From positions 859,192-923,191 of the forward strand of contig NW_027192193.1 in the NCBI RefSeq assembly GCF_041956535.1: DNA of 64,000 bases, written 5' to 3'. Of this stretch, positions 46,437 through 56,987 are shown piece after piece. The stretch comes from Calcarisporiella thermophila CBS 279.70. Taxonomy: Eukaryota; Calcarisporiellomycota. Position numbers and translations under genes: made by a program. The stretch's first letter is position 1; each line of letters starts with the position of its first letter. Below the pieces are notes generated by a model. The model saw only the letters and a program-made list of their open reading frames with translations. It ran no database searches and was not told the DNA's origin.

Positions 46437-46964
46437 ATGAAGTTTGCTACCATTATCCTCGCCACTCTCCTTTCAGTTGCGGCCGTGCAGAGCATGCCGC
46501 TTTCCGTCCGAGACGAGCACGCACCCGCTGCCCACCCTGGAGAGAAACCAGTCAGTGTCCCGGCCCACATGGGTGAGGTGAAGCCTATCACTGATGGAGA
46601 AGGCAAAGAAGGAGAGGCCAAGCCCACTCCAGCCCATGGAGGAGAGGAGGGAAAGAAGGGGGGCGAGAAGGAGCACGAGAAGGAGAAGGGCAAGGAGAAA
46701 GAGCACGAGAAGGAAAAGGAGAAGGAGAAGGAGAAGGAGAAGGAGGGTGAGGAGGAGGAGGGTGAAGAGGGTGAAGAAGAAGAGGAGGAAGAAGGTGAGG
46801 AGGGCGAAGAGGAGGAAGAGGACGAGGGTGAGGGTGAGGGCGAGGAGGAAGAGGAGGGAGATGAGGAAGAGGAAGGCGAATGGGACGAAGACGAGGAGGG
46901 AGAGGAGGATGAGGAAGACGAGGAGGAGGGTGGTGATGATGAGAACGAGGGTGATGAGTACTAA
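46437..46964 (+). CDS. Secreted, extremely acidic Glu/Lys-repeat protein
   Basis: Single exon, 175 aa. Signal peptide MKFATIILATLLSVAAVQS. Residues 20-70 are Pro/His/Gly-rich. A KEHEKEKGKEKEHEKEKEK-type segment follows, then ~90 residues that are almost only Glu, Asp and Gly (EEEEGEEGEEEE pattern), ending DDENEGDEY. No cysteine and no membrane segment. It is likely disordered and could bind Ca2+ or other cations, or basic surface polymers; this is inference. Strong TATA box and leader suggest high expression. The coding strand is a purine tract, so strand slippage could change its length between strains. I do not recognise a family. Confidence 0.72.
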   Translation: MKFATIILATLLSVAAVQSMPLSVRDEHAPAAHPGEKPVSVPAHMGEVKPITDGEGKEGEAKPTPAHGGEEGKKGGEKEHEKEKGKEKEHEKEKEKEKEKEKEGEEEEGEEGEEEEEEEGEEGEEEEEDEGEGEGEEEEEGDEEEEGEWDEDEEGEEDEEDEEEGGDDENEGDEY

Positions 46965-47199
46965 TGATTTTCAATTCACTTTTGCCCTGCATCCACATTC
47001 TTTTGCCACATTACTTTTTTTTTTAACCATTGTTCAGCTGCTGTTCATATCCACACACTGCCATCATTTTTTTTTTCTTGTTTAAGTGAAACTTGTACTC
47101 TTTACTTTTTTTTTGCCTCTGTTATTCATATCAATATTCCATTTCTTTCAATACAATCCTTTGGCAATCCATCATTCGCATCCCGATGCCTGAATAATC

Positions 47200-48035
47200 C
47201 TAATCTTGCCGTGCCTTGAGCGTACGGGTCAACGTCGCCTCGGGCGTACTAGGGAAGAGAAAAGCAGAGTGTGTGTCAGGAAAGCCTGAAAAATCGATTT
47301 CTCAAAAACTCACGATACACACATTACATGTACGACGGCTCCCCAGCCGCTCTTGTTGTCCCGATCAACGGCATTTAGTAAAGCTTGTGAAATGATTTCA
47401 AACAAGTCCTCCGGCTCCTTGAAATGATAGTTAAGCATTCATTAGAGGAGGGGAGGGTGGGGTCCCCCTGCAAAAGGAAGAGGCCTCGGCCCCTCTGTGC
47501 TTACCAAGTCGGGTTCCCACAATGCCTCGCAAATTCCGTAGAGTTGATCGCTCGCGGTGCCGCCCACCACAAAACCCTCGGCACTGTTGATACACCCGAC
47601 ACAATCCATGTTGCAAATGAATGGTTCCGAATTCTTCTCAAGGCCCGCCACCATCGGCATGACAAAATAGGGGGAAAATCGTTTTTCGTAGAGCAGGTTA
47701 GCAGCAAGATGCGACAAAGCTCTTGGCCGGATGTCGCGATTCTCCTCGAGCTTATATAGGTTGGTCTTGTATCTGAGCAATGCAGAGCTGCAAAAACCAA
47801 ACATTAGTACCTCTAGAGTCTCCTCCTCCCTCCAAGAAGAGAATAACGCGATTTACAAAGTCTGGATATCGGTGGCCAGGCCGGGGAGTCCGACGTAGCA
47901 AGAGCGGTTTAGGGCGAATATTTTTTGAAAATCGGTGGCTATCGTGATCGAGTCAGCGCCGAGACGCTTCTCTGCGGCAATGGCTACGCAGTTTTTACCC
48001 GTCATGGCTACCAACCCGCTTCCGTTGTAGTCCAT
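47200..48035 (-). CDS. PUP3: 20S proteasome subunit beta-3
   Basis: Non-catalytic beta-ring subunit of the 20S core particle. Exons: 47857-48035, 47505-47787, 47314-47417, 47200-47248 (204 aa, in frame; yeast and human forms are 205). [20 protein letters not shown] matches the short N-terminus of beta-3. It then has [96 protein letters not shown] and the end TRTLKARQD. There is no N-terminal catalytic Thr, as expected. A further in-frame ATG at about 48144 is possible, but that sequence looks like a leader, with a splice-acceptor-like site just upstream of the chosen start. Confidence 0.95.
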
Positions 48036-49576
48036 AGCAGAGGAGAAGTCAGCTAAATTCCGGCTGTAAAAGGGGGGTGCAGAGGGAAAAGGGTGTGTGG
48101 ATAGGCCTTGGCCAGTGTAGTAGAAAGGGTAAAACTTCTTCATACAAAGTATAAATAGGCGATGAATTTGGGAACCTTGCGTATCCACTTGCCACGCGTA
48201 TACACGAAATCAACGCGTCACTTCTTACGTATTTCCGGGATGGGAAAAGACATTCGATTTAAGAGCATAAGAAGCGCCCAAAGACCAAAACACATTGAAC
48301 CACAACGTGCGGAGACAAGCAAGTTCAGCATCGTCACCGCCATCGAAATATTGGCTACCCACTTGCCACGACGTATCCAATTTACCGCCGTCGCCAAAAG
48401 CGGGACGGCTACCACGGCAAAAGCATCCTCTAGCCCCCGTGCGCCCCCCCTTTTAGAAACAGACTATAAATAAGTCGAGGCAGACCTGTATCGGCTTCCG
48501 CTCGAGTTACCTTTGCAATCTCTTCCTGTTTCATAGATCAAGGTGCATACGTCCCCGTGTTCTATAGCGAAGCCGACTCTGTCCAACTCGTTGAGCGGGT
48601 GTGGGGCCTCCGCACCTCTGCTGAGGTAATCGCGGGGAGCGCTTATCTATGCCCCTCGCCGATGGCAAGCAAGCAGGGCGTCAATATAGAGAAGATCGAC
48701 CGGCTTTATTGGGAGGGAGGGGGGCGGACATCGTGCTAGGAACGATTCGGATAATTGCCCACTAAAACATGGTTCGAGTTACAATTTATGGGCGATAAAT
48801 GACGTGTTTCTCCAATGCAAAGGCGAGCCAGGGAGATGGGTCTGGAGCCGGCACAGGGGGTGGGGATGGAGCTTTTCCCAAAGCAGAGTAAGGCGGCCGT
48901 GGCTCCCCCCCCCCCTCCCCCTTCTCCCCACCCCCTGCTTCTCTTTCTCCTTCTCCTCTCCATAAAGCCAGACAGTTTTGGATCCGACGGGCTGTAGGAG
49001 GCAAGACGGCCCGGCCTCTACTGCTCCCACACACGGCGAGCAATGGCTTACACACCGCGAAGCAAGCTGGAAGGGTGTGACCTGCATTGGGGGGAATGAG
49101 GGGCTTCCAATTTTGGGGCGCGACGATTCAAATCCGCCGCCGCATTTAGAAATCCGGTTTTATGTTCTGAAACTGTAAGATGGTTCTCCACCTGCTCCAA
49201 CTCGTGTAACTCAAACACGAAGATCGAAAACCTTATTGCACTCCTCTGCGCCTCGCGACTCTAGGCGAACTCCTTTTTTAAGCATGCGGTTCTTTTCGTG
49301 GCCCTCATGAGAATTCAACACATTGTTCCTCCCCCTAGCTTAGTCGTAGTGCGTATCGCTAGTCTCCCTCATCCCGTCAGCGCTCTTCTTGCTCCCCTCC
49401 CCCCTCTCCATAGCTGTTTAGCGTCCTAGCTGCCTCCCGCTCTCCCAATAAATATCTATCTATCCATATACATCTATAATACACACCCATACAGCTATTT
49501 ATATACACCTAGGCCTTGAATTGTGAGCCGCCCTAATTAGTCTCTAGTCCTTGGTAATCCGCCCCCCATCCACCTA
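48036..49576. other. Intergenic region, divergent promoters
   Basis: 1.54 kb between PUP3 and the VTS1-like gene. It contains poly-C/pyrimidine tracts (~48905-48960) and a CT-rich leader (49320-49570). ORFs here are short and compositionally biased. I see nothing else I can support. Confidence 0.45.
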
Positions 49577-51174
49577 ATGACCACCCATTACTCTTTCGCC
49601 GACCCCGTCGACCCCCTCTCCCTTCCTTCCTCGAATGTCCCACGCTTCCTCGCCACTAATTTAATGGAGCAGGCCCCCGGCAAGCCACCCGCGCTCTCCT
49701 TGGCCGCCAGCCTCCCCAAGGGAAGTCATCGCTTCCTCTTCCACGATCGGCAGAGCGAGATTGAGCACATTCTGGCCCAGACGAGCAAAGACCCTGTGTT
49801 CGTGGAGGAGCTGCATGCAATGGACCAGTGGTTTGGAGCACTGTCCAGCGCGGAGAGAACCGCGGCGCTCTACCAGCTGCTCCAGTACTGCCCCCCGCCC
49901 TACCTCCACTATTTCATGGAGCTGTTAAGGCGCAGGCTAGACCCCGCTTGGAACCCCTCCTCACGGTCCCCCGTGAGCCTGCACGGTACCCAACCGTCTC
50001 ATGCGCTCGGGCGATTTGCTTGTTTGCTAATCTGTACATTTATAGATCCAGTAGGAGCGGGAATCGGCGGCGAAGCCAATAGCCCGCGTGCCCTCGCTGA
50101 AATGCAGAATGACCTTGCATCGCGCAACTCGTGGCCCACGCTGCATCCGGCAGGCAGGCATGTGCCCACGCCCACTCGCCCAAACTCGGGCATCTACGAG
50201 GCGCTCGTCATGAGCCCCAGAGACGTGCGCGCCATGGATCCCCCCCAGACCCACCGAGACGACCTCGCCTCCTCCCAGTGGCCCGCCGCCCCCCGCAGGG
50301 CCGGCGTCATCGGCGAGGGCCTGAAGTCGTGCCGCCCCCGCTCCATGGACCTTACGATGCTGGTCGGCCACGCCGCCAGCCACGACCAGCGCTCCTCGCT
50401 CGGGAGCGAGTGGAACATCTTCTCCCCCGCGCCCCCCTTCTCGGTCAGCAGCACGAGGGCGATGGAGCGGCCCCACTCCGCCGCGGATGTGGAGCGCCCG
50501 CCGTCCGCCGCCCCGCCGCCCGCCGCCGACCACGAGGTTCCCCCGTGGTGCGCCGGTGTGCACCGGGAGTCCCTTTCCCCACCCTTCCTCAAGGGCGCCC
50601 TCCCCGATCTCGCCCCATCCCTCTGGAAGTACTCGCCCGTCGCGGTGCCGGAGGGCCAGCTGCTCCCGAAGCGCGGGGACCTCTCCCCGCTGGGGGACGA
50701 GCCCCACGAGGGCTACACGAGCGACCACAGCGACCAGTCTAGCACGGCGCGCCGGCCCTCCCACCATGGTCGGCCCCGGGAGAGGCGCGCCGACCAGGTG
50801 GATATGGATCTGGTCAACGGTAAGTGCGGTGCATTTAGATTGCTACGCTTGTAGGCTAACGGCCCATGCGCTCCCACGAATAGATCTTCCGGCCTGGCTG
50901 CGCAGCCTGCGCCTCCACAAATACACCCCGCTCTTCGCGGGCAAGACGTGGCGAGACCTGATCCGGATGAGCGACGAGGAGCTGCTTGACCGGGGGGTTG
51001 CCGCCCTGGGCGCGCGTCGCAAGATGCTCAAGGTGTTCGAGGCCTTGCGGGCCCACTGCGTAGAGAATGTAAGTGCCGCGGCTTGACGGGGCCCTCCTCT
51101 CCGCAAGGGGGCCTCGCTCTGCCCTCCCCATCTAACCACGGCTTGCCATGCCAATCTAGAACATCCCGACCTAG
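49577..51174 (+). CDS. VTS1: VTS1/Smaug-like SAM-domain RNA-binding protein
   Basis: Binds hairpin (SRE-type) elements in mRNAs and promotes deadenylation and decay. Exons 49577-49985, 50046-50819, 50884-51068, 51160-51174 (460 aa). The last exon codes only NIPT and the stop. Intron 49986-50045 is 60 nt and open in frame, with a TGCTAAT branch point, so retention would insert 20 residues. The N-terminal conserved region is [16 protein letters not shown] then [20 protein letters not shown]. The middle is Pro/Ser-rich and GC-rich. The SAM domain starts [17 protein letters not shown] and has [19 protein letters not shown], including the basic residues that contact the RNA loop in yeast Vts1. The gene is markedly GC-rich at third positions, like its downstream neighbour. 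Confidence 0.9.
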
Positions 51175-52154
51175 CCCGCCGCCCAACTTCTCGGCCTTGC
51201 ACCCGCCTCGCACCGTCCCCCGAGTGTGCCGCAGGGCGTCCTGTGGATCCTATGCAACCGGTTGACGCAATCCTTGTGAAGCTTTGTTCCCTCTTGTTCC
51301 GTGGTTGTGATTGTTCTCCATTCCGTTGTTTTTGGTCTGTTTTGTCTGATTGTTCAGTGTATGTGTTTGGTGGATTTCAGACGGAACGCTTTCTGAAAAA
51401 AAAAAGCACTTTTCCCAAGGGCTCATGAGCTGGCTGCGTGCCGCCGGCTTTTCAAAGGCCGCTTATTAGAGGCTTGTTGGTGGCAGGGGCAGCGAGGCGG
51501 GGAGCGGAGCACGCTGGCTCCACAGCAGAAACAGAGTTTTTGCCACCGTTTGGTAATTAAAACTTCTGGTGGACAACGAGTGACCGAGCCTAGCCAAATG
51601 CGGCTCGTGGCCGCGATTTGCTGAACGGTGTTTTTGGATTCATCGTAACCCACTCGCTGCACCGTTTTAAATTTTTTCGGATTATCGTTGATTCCATGAG
51701 CGGCCCGTTTCGTCCGCCTCTAGCTTCGTCCGCTTCCTGCCGCATTGCCTGCTTGCCGCGCTGCTAGAGCCGCCCGCATCTCCCTTCCCCCCTTTGCCAC
51801 GCTGCTCTCGTCTCTCCCCGCGCCCGCTCATCCCTTCTTCCTCCCTCCCCCCCTCCCCCGCTCCCCCCCGATTCCTATGCCCCTTCACCCATCCCAATCC
51901 CCATCACAGTCGGTTGGATTATTGTGTGTGGTGTATTGTGTGTGTGCCTGTGCAGCGCCTGATCTGAATCCTCGATACCATTCGGTTTTCCCATGTGAGG
52001 GCCCAGCCCACGCACTGATTCTCCCCTAGGTTATAACTTCCTTTTTGCTGTTATTGATCGCTACCCATTCCTCTAATCGCCATCGCTACGCATTCGGTTT
52101 TCTTGTTTCCTGTAACCTCTTTCTTGATTCTCGGCGGCTCCATTGAACTCCAGA
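51175..52154. other. Intergenic region, tandem plus-strand genes
   Basis: 980 nt. The 51690-51880 part is strongly pyrimidine-rich and GC-rich, likely promoter/leader of the kelch-BTB gene. No gene seen. Confidence 0.5.
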
Positions 52155-54533
52155 ATGACGGCAGCCCTCTCGGTCTCTGCCCTGTCTGTAACCACCCACA
52201 AAACGAGCGGAAGCGCTCCCCCCCCTCTCGTCGGGGCCAGCATGACCCCCGTCGATGCCTGCAACCGCCTCTATGTCTTCAGCGGCAGACTCGCCACCTC
52301 TCGGGCCATGACCAACGACCTCTACGAGCTCAACACAGCCACACTCCACTGGAGGCGGCTCGCCACCGCGCCCGCCCCCGGCCACCTCCAGCCCCAAGCG
52401 CGCTACTTCCACTCGGCAAGCTACCACGCCGGCCGGCTGATCGTCTTCGGGGGGATGGGCTATTCGGCCTACCCGCGAGACGGCGGGGAAACCCCCGGCA
52501 AGCGGGGCCAGCTCACGGTCCTCGACGACCTGCACGTCCTCGACCTCGAGACGCTGACCTGGACCCAGCCCCAGATCTCCCCGGGGCTCTTCGACCCGCA
52601 GGCCCGCTACGCACACAATGCCGCCGTGGCAGGCGACCGCCTGATCGTGATCGGGGGCCAAGACATCACCAACGCCTACATCGAGGAGGTCAACCTCCTC
52701 GATCTGAACGAGTGGACGTGGACCCTCTCCCGAGCCTGCCCCAACCAGCTCGGCACCTATCGCTCCGTCGCCGCCACCGTCGCCCCCAGCGTGGCCGCCA
52801 ACATCCCGTTGGTGGGCGTGTGCAACCGGGGCGTGTTTTGTTTGCCCGCGGAGGAGGGCCCCGCGGGAAGAAGGGGCGGCGGCTCGTTCGAGTGGGCGGC
52901 GGATTCGCCCCCCCTCGCTTCGCCCTCGTCGACGCCCAGTAGAGACGCCCTCCGGAGCAACTCCCTCCACGCCTCGGATCGCTTGGGCTCCCGAGAGCGG
53001 CGAACAAGCCTCGCCAGCCAGCAGCATCCCCCTCCTCCTCGGTGGGGAAGCCTATCGATGGTGGGCGCCGAGGAGCAGGCCCACCATCCCGTGTACATCT
53101 TCGCCAACTACAACCACAACGCAAACGTGCGCCGCGAGGTGCTCCTGACCCAGTGGCTGCACCCCGCCTCCTTCAACATCTCCACCATCCCCAACGCATT
53201 CCAGGGCGGCCCGCCGCCCTATCTGCGCTTCCCCACCGGCGGCATTGTCGGGCACCACTTTGTCATTGCCGGCACCTTCATCTCGCGCTCCACCCAGTCC
53301 TTCTCGATGTATGCCCTCAACCTCAACACCTTCTCCTGGTCGCGCCTCGAGACGGGCGCCTCCCTTGCGCAGGGCTCGTGGAACTCGGCCGTCCTGACCG
53401 GGAACCGCCTGCTCGTCTTCGGCAACCACCACCGGGACCTGGCGGAGGACTACGCGCACCGGCAGCTGAACTTTGAGCACGTGGCCGTCGTCGACCTGGA
53501 GACCTACGGCATCTACCACCCCCCCGAGGAGACCATTTCGGGGGCCGCGCAGGAGATAGGGCTGGAGATGCTGCGCGGGGAGTGGATGGCCGACCTGGCG
53601 GTGAAGACGAGCGATGGAAAGCCGCTGAGGGTCAACTCGAGGCTGGTGGCGGAGCGATGGCCCTGGTTCCGGGAGCTGCTGGAGGCGGAGGGGGCGAGGA
53701 GGAAGCAACCAACGGCTGCGGATCCGGGCCGACTGCAAGAGGAGGCAGGGCCCGGGGAGGGGGCAGAGGCGAAGGCGGACACGCCCCTCGTGGCCCCGGG
53801 CTCGTCGCCCGCCGAGCTGGAGACGCCGCTGCCCACCCCTCGGCCCGAGGATGAGCTAGGGGGCAGCGGGGCAGCGGGCTCCGACCACGAGCAAGGGTTC
53901 GCGCCCCCCCCGCCCTACCTCGTCGACCAGGTGCTCCACTTCCCTCACCCCCACGACCTGGTGTACGCTCTGATGCAGTTCCTGTACACGGGCCACCTCT
54001 TCACCGCCGAGCAACACCAGCCCCGCATCCTTGCCCAGCTGCTGCTGCTCGCCGACCTCTACGACCTCTCCCGCCTAAAGGCGCTGGCCACCCACGCCCT
54101 GCACCAAATGCTCAACATGCAGACGGCCCCCCTGATCTACGAGAGCGCCACCCTGGCGGGGTGCAGGAGCCTCCTGGTGAGAGCGCTCCGAGTCATGATG
54201 GCCACCAAGCGCTTCCTGGAGCAGCAGCAGAGGAAGCTGGAGGCCGCGGACATGGGCACGCTCTCGTTCGGGAACAGCCACTCCCCCACCTCGACTCTCG
54301 TGGAGCACAGCTCCAGCGAGCCCCCCCTCTCCTATGCGTATTACAAGTCGCCGCTCTCCCCACCCTCGACCAGCGCGAGATACATGGCGGGAACCCCGCC
54401 CCCCCTGCGGTCGCTCGACCCGAAGGACTCCCCACGGTCCCCCCTGCCCGAGATCCCGGAGCGAAAGAAGAGTGAGCCCAAGCGCCCCCCCGCGATCTTC
54501 GGTGCGTTTGGGATGGCGGGCGGAATATTGTGA
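52155..54533 (+). CDS. Kelch-repeat plus BTB protein (Ral2/LZTR1-like)
   Basis: Intronless, 792 aa, very GC-rich. ATG 52155 follows a CT-rich leader. At least five kelch blades are visible: RLYVFSGRLATSR, RLIVFGGMGYSAYP, RLIVIGGQDITNAYIEEV, HHFVIAGTFISRS and RLLVFGNHHRDLAED. Each has aromatic/Trp positions in the next strand (WRRL, WTQPQ, WTWTLS, WSRLETG). A Ser/Pro-rich insert separates blades 3 and 4. A BTB-like domain follows from ~475 (DLAVKTSDGKPLRVNSRLVA), is broken by an acidic/Pro insert, and resumes with LMQFLYTGHLF and LLADLYDLSRLKALA. Kelch-then-BTB order resembles S. pombe Ral2 and animal LZTR1, linked to Ras and Cul3 biology. That is inference; a role as Cul3 adaptor or Ras regulator is untested. 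Confidence 0.85.
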   Translation: MTAALSVSALSVTTHKTSGSAPPPLVGASMTPVDACNRLYVFSGRLATSRAMTNDLYELNTATLHWRRLATAPAPGHLQPQARYFHSASYHAGRLIVFGGMGYSAYPRDGGETPGKRGQLTVLDDLHVLDLETLTWTQPQISPGLFDPQARYAHNAAVAGDRLIVIGGQDITNAYIEEVNLLDLNEWTWTLSRACPNQLGTYRSVAATVAPSVAANIPLVGVCNRGVFCLPAEEGPAGRRGGGSFEWAADSPPLASPSSTPSRDALRSNSLHASDRLGSRERRTSLASQQHPPPPRWGSLSMVGAEEQAHHPVYIFANYNHNANVRREVLLTQWLHPASFNISTIPNAFQGGPPPYLRFPTGGIVGHHFVIAGTFISRSTQSFSMYALNLNTFSWSRLETGASLAQGSWNSAVLTGNRLLVFGNHHRDLAEDYAHRQLNFEHVAVVDLETYGIYHPPEETISGAAQEIGLEMLRGEWMADLAVKTSDGKPLRVNSRLVAERWPWFRELLEAEGARRKQPTAADPGRLQEEAGPGEGAEAKADTPLVAPGSSPAELETPLPTPRPEDELGGSGAAGSDHEQGFAPPPPYLVDQVLHFPHPHDLVYALMQFLYTGHLFTAEQHQPRILAQLLLLADLYDLSRLKALATHALHQMLNMQTAPLIYESATLAGCRSLLVRALRVMMATKRFLEQQQRKLEAADMGTLSFGNSHSPTSTLVEHSSSEPPLSYAYYKSPLSPPSTSARYMAGTPPPLRSLDPKDSPRSPLPEIPERKKSEPKRPPAIFGAFGMAGGIL

Positions 54534-55117
54534 AACCCGCCCCCCCTTCCCACGCCCTCCCCCGCTCCTCTCCATGTATACACCTCGATTTTTTGGGAAT
54601 TTGTTGTTTTTGGATTGTATTTCTTTATTTTTGTTTGGTCTGCTTTTTTTCCCCGTTTATTTTTGTTCCAAATCTAGCTGTAATTTTTATTTTTATATTA
54701 ATAATGATGATGTTTTTTTTTCTTTCGTTTGGACTTAGTGTGTTAAAGTGTGTGTGCGTGCGTGTGCTTTACCACCTCGTCAAGGTGTGTTCATATAAAT
54801 TTATTTATCTCAGCGGATCGCAAAAAGAAGGAAGGTGGAACAAAACAGAGGGGATGGAGCCCGTTGACACGTGGAGAAAAGTTGATTTATTGGGATGGAC
54901 CAAAAACTAGAAAAAAAAAAGGAAAGACGACATACCGCACACCGGGGAAGGGAAAATTAGATTTTTTTTTTCTTAGAATCTTTCAAACTCCAGGCGATTT
55001 CCTACAATGCATCTAGAAAATAAAAAAAAAAAGAGTTCGAGAAGGGGAAACCTCTCGCTCCCCTCCTCTCTCTACCCTCCAAGCGTCAAAGAAATAAACA
55101 ACAAAAGTCAACATGCT
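54534..55117. other. Intergenic region between convergent genes
   Basis: 584 nt with an abrupt change from GC-rich to T-rich DNA right after the kelch-BTB stop. 3' flanks only. Confidence 0.5.
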
Positions 55118-56711
55118 TCAGCGATACCGGTGGTGGGGAGACTTGGAGCGCGACGGCGACTTTGTGCGCGAACGCGAGCGTGTCCGGGAGCGTCTACTTC
55201 TGCTGTCCCGAGAACGTCGGCTATGGGGAAGAATTTGGAAAAAGAAAAAAGAAAACACGTCAGTCCCTTGGTGCTCATCCACCCCCCTCGCCGTGGGGAT
55301 GCTCATCTCCCAAAAGAAAAAAAAAAGAAATGGCACTCCAACAACAACAAAAAAAAAATTATTGTTTCTCTTACTAGTCATCACGGTCCTCGCGGTAGCG
55401 GTCGCGGTCGCGATCATGCCGATCACGGTCTCCATAACGGTCTCGCTCATGACGGTCGCGGCGATCCCGATCCCGGTCTCGGTCTCGGTCTCGGTCCCGA
55501 CGGGAGTAGCGGTCGTGGCGGCGCCCTCCTCCCATGTCTCGTTTGCTACGGAGCTCCTCAAGGGTGTCGCGGATTTGTTTGTATCCCATGTGAAGCTAGC
55601 CGTCGAAAGAGGACGGAATGGAAATGATTATTTTGTGAGCTCCTTGTAAGCAATCCAGCCTCTTCACCCATACCTTTCCCTGGAAATGATCGGCTAAACG
55701 CTTATCAGAGTCGAGCACGGAAAGAAAGGCCCCGCACACCTCGCACACACGCAACTTCTTCTGCAGGGCAGATGCTTCACGCTCCTCAATCTCTTTCTAC
55801 CAAAACAAACATAGAGGAGTTTGAAGTCAGCTTGAACGGCAACAAGCATCTCTTTTATGTACCTTTTTGGCCGCCTGCTCTTCCTTCTTGACTTCAATCT
55901 GCTTGAGAAGAGCCATCGACTCCGTGACCTTCCCCTCCTCACCCAGAGCCTCGGCCTCCTGCACCATAGCAGCGATCTCGGCCTCAAGCTCCTGTAACTC
56001 TTGCTCCTATTGCACATACAGCCAAAAGATCAATGAATCTACAGGCAAGTAAGAGGATAGCCCGGAAAAAATCATATACATCTTTATTCTCCCCCTCCTC
56101 CTCCTCTCCCTGCGTCTTTTCCAGTCGTGCCCGTGCAGCTCTGATTTTACGATCGCATTCCATTGTGAAGCGCTCCATCGCCGCGATGAAGTCGGGCTCA
56201 AAGCCACGCTCCTCGCCTTTGCGCTTGGCATCTTCATACTCTTGCTTGAGGCGATCCGAATGGACGTTTGGACAGGGGCCTATATCTGCTTTCTAAGAGA
56301 GGAAAGAGAGCAGAGGAAATAAAAAAAACCAAGAAAAAGGAATGCATAGGCAGTGAGCGAAAACATCGGCTTCTTAAATAAACGATCTTGGCTACCCACC
56401 GTATTGCTTCAAGATCGATGTCAAAGAGTAAAGAATTTGCATCTAGGTTAGTTGATTGTGAATACAAACTCTGATGGCTCTCATTCTCTTACCGAAAGAG
56501 TTCCTGCGGGCAGAATCCACACAGATATGATCGACATACACGACTGTCATAATAACGTAGATTCTCAGGCGCCCCTCCTGCACACATCCCATAATAATAA
56601 ATGAAAGAAAAATTAAAACATGGTGGAAAATCAAGAGGCGATTCAAGCAAATCTACCCATGGCCTCCAGACCCATAAGCGCCTCCAGTGCTTTTCTTTGC
56701 GCCTCGACCAT
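55118..56711 (-). CDS. LUC7: U1 snRNP protein LUC7-like with RD/RS tail; contains 7-nt microexon
   Basis: Helps U1 choose 5' splice sites; nuclear. Eight exons: 56657-56711, 56493-56577, 56400-56406 (7 nt), 56080-56292, 55863-56006, 55674-55796, 55375-55595, 55118-55220 (316 aa; total divisible by three). The start is MVEAQRKALEALMG. The first zinc finger reads CRSYLCGFCPQELF, then RNTKADIGPCPNVH; the residues RNT come through the microexon CAATACG. A coiled coil follows (FIAAMERFTMECDRKIRAAR ... LKQIEVKKEEQAAKK), then the second zinc finger (KLRVCEVCGAFLS ... LADHFQGKLHMGY). The tail is Arg/Asp repeats followed by an RS segment (SRRSRTRSRSRTKSPSRSKS). If the last intron is kept, the codon straddling the junction becomes TAG and the protein ends at 282 aa without the RS segment. 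Confidence 0.93.
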
Positions 56712-56987
56712 GTCGTTGAGGAAACGGTGACAAGAACAGGCAGGATTAATTAAAACAATAAAAATAAAAAGGTGAAGAAACAGAGTCTCCAAACTTCGAT
56801 GGATTTCTAGGATTGAGGACTGCTTTCTTGCAACAAAACACATCTATCCTTAAAAACCCCGTCCCCCCTCATTCCTCTCATTTTCGATGGTAAGATATTA
56901 AATTATATTTTGGAAAAAAAAGGGGGAGAGCGAATAAATATAGAATAGAATACAATATGTAAAAGAACACACTACATAGGCAAAAGT

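Noticed and set aside
49100-49170. B-box-like GATTCAAATCC suggesting a tRNA
   Set aside because: No matching T-stem, anticodon arm or acceptor stem could be formed around it.
50027-50767. 246-codon antisense ORF over the VTS1-like gene
   Set aside because: Produced by high GC3 on the sense strand, which removes antisense stops.
52086-53027. 313-codon antisense ORF over the kelch-BTB gene
   Set aside because: Same GC3 effect; Gly/Arg-rich with no domain.
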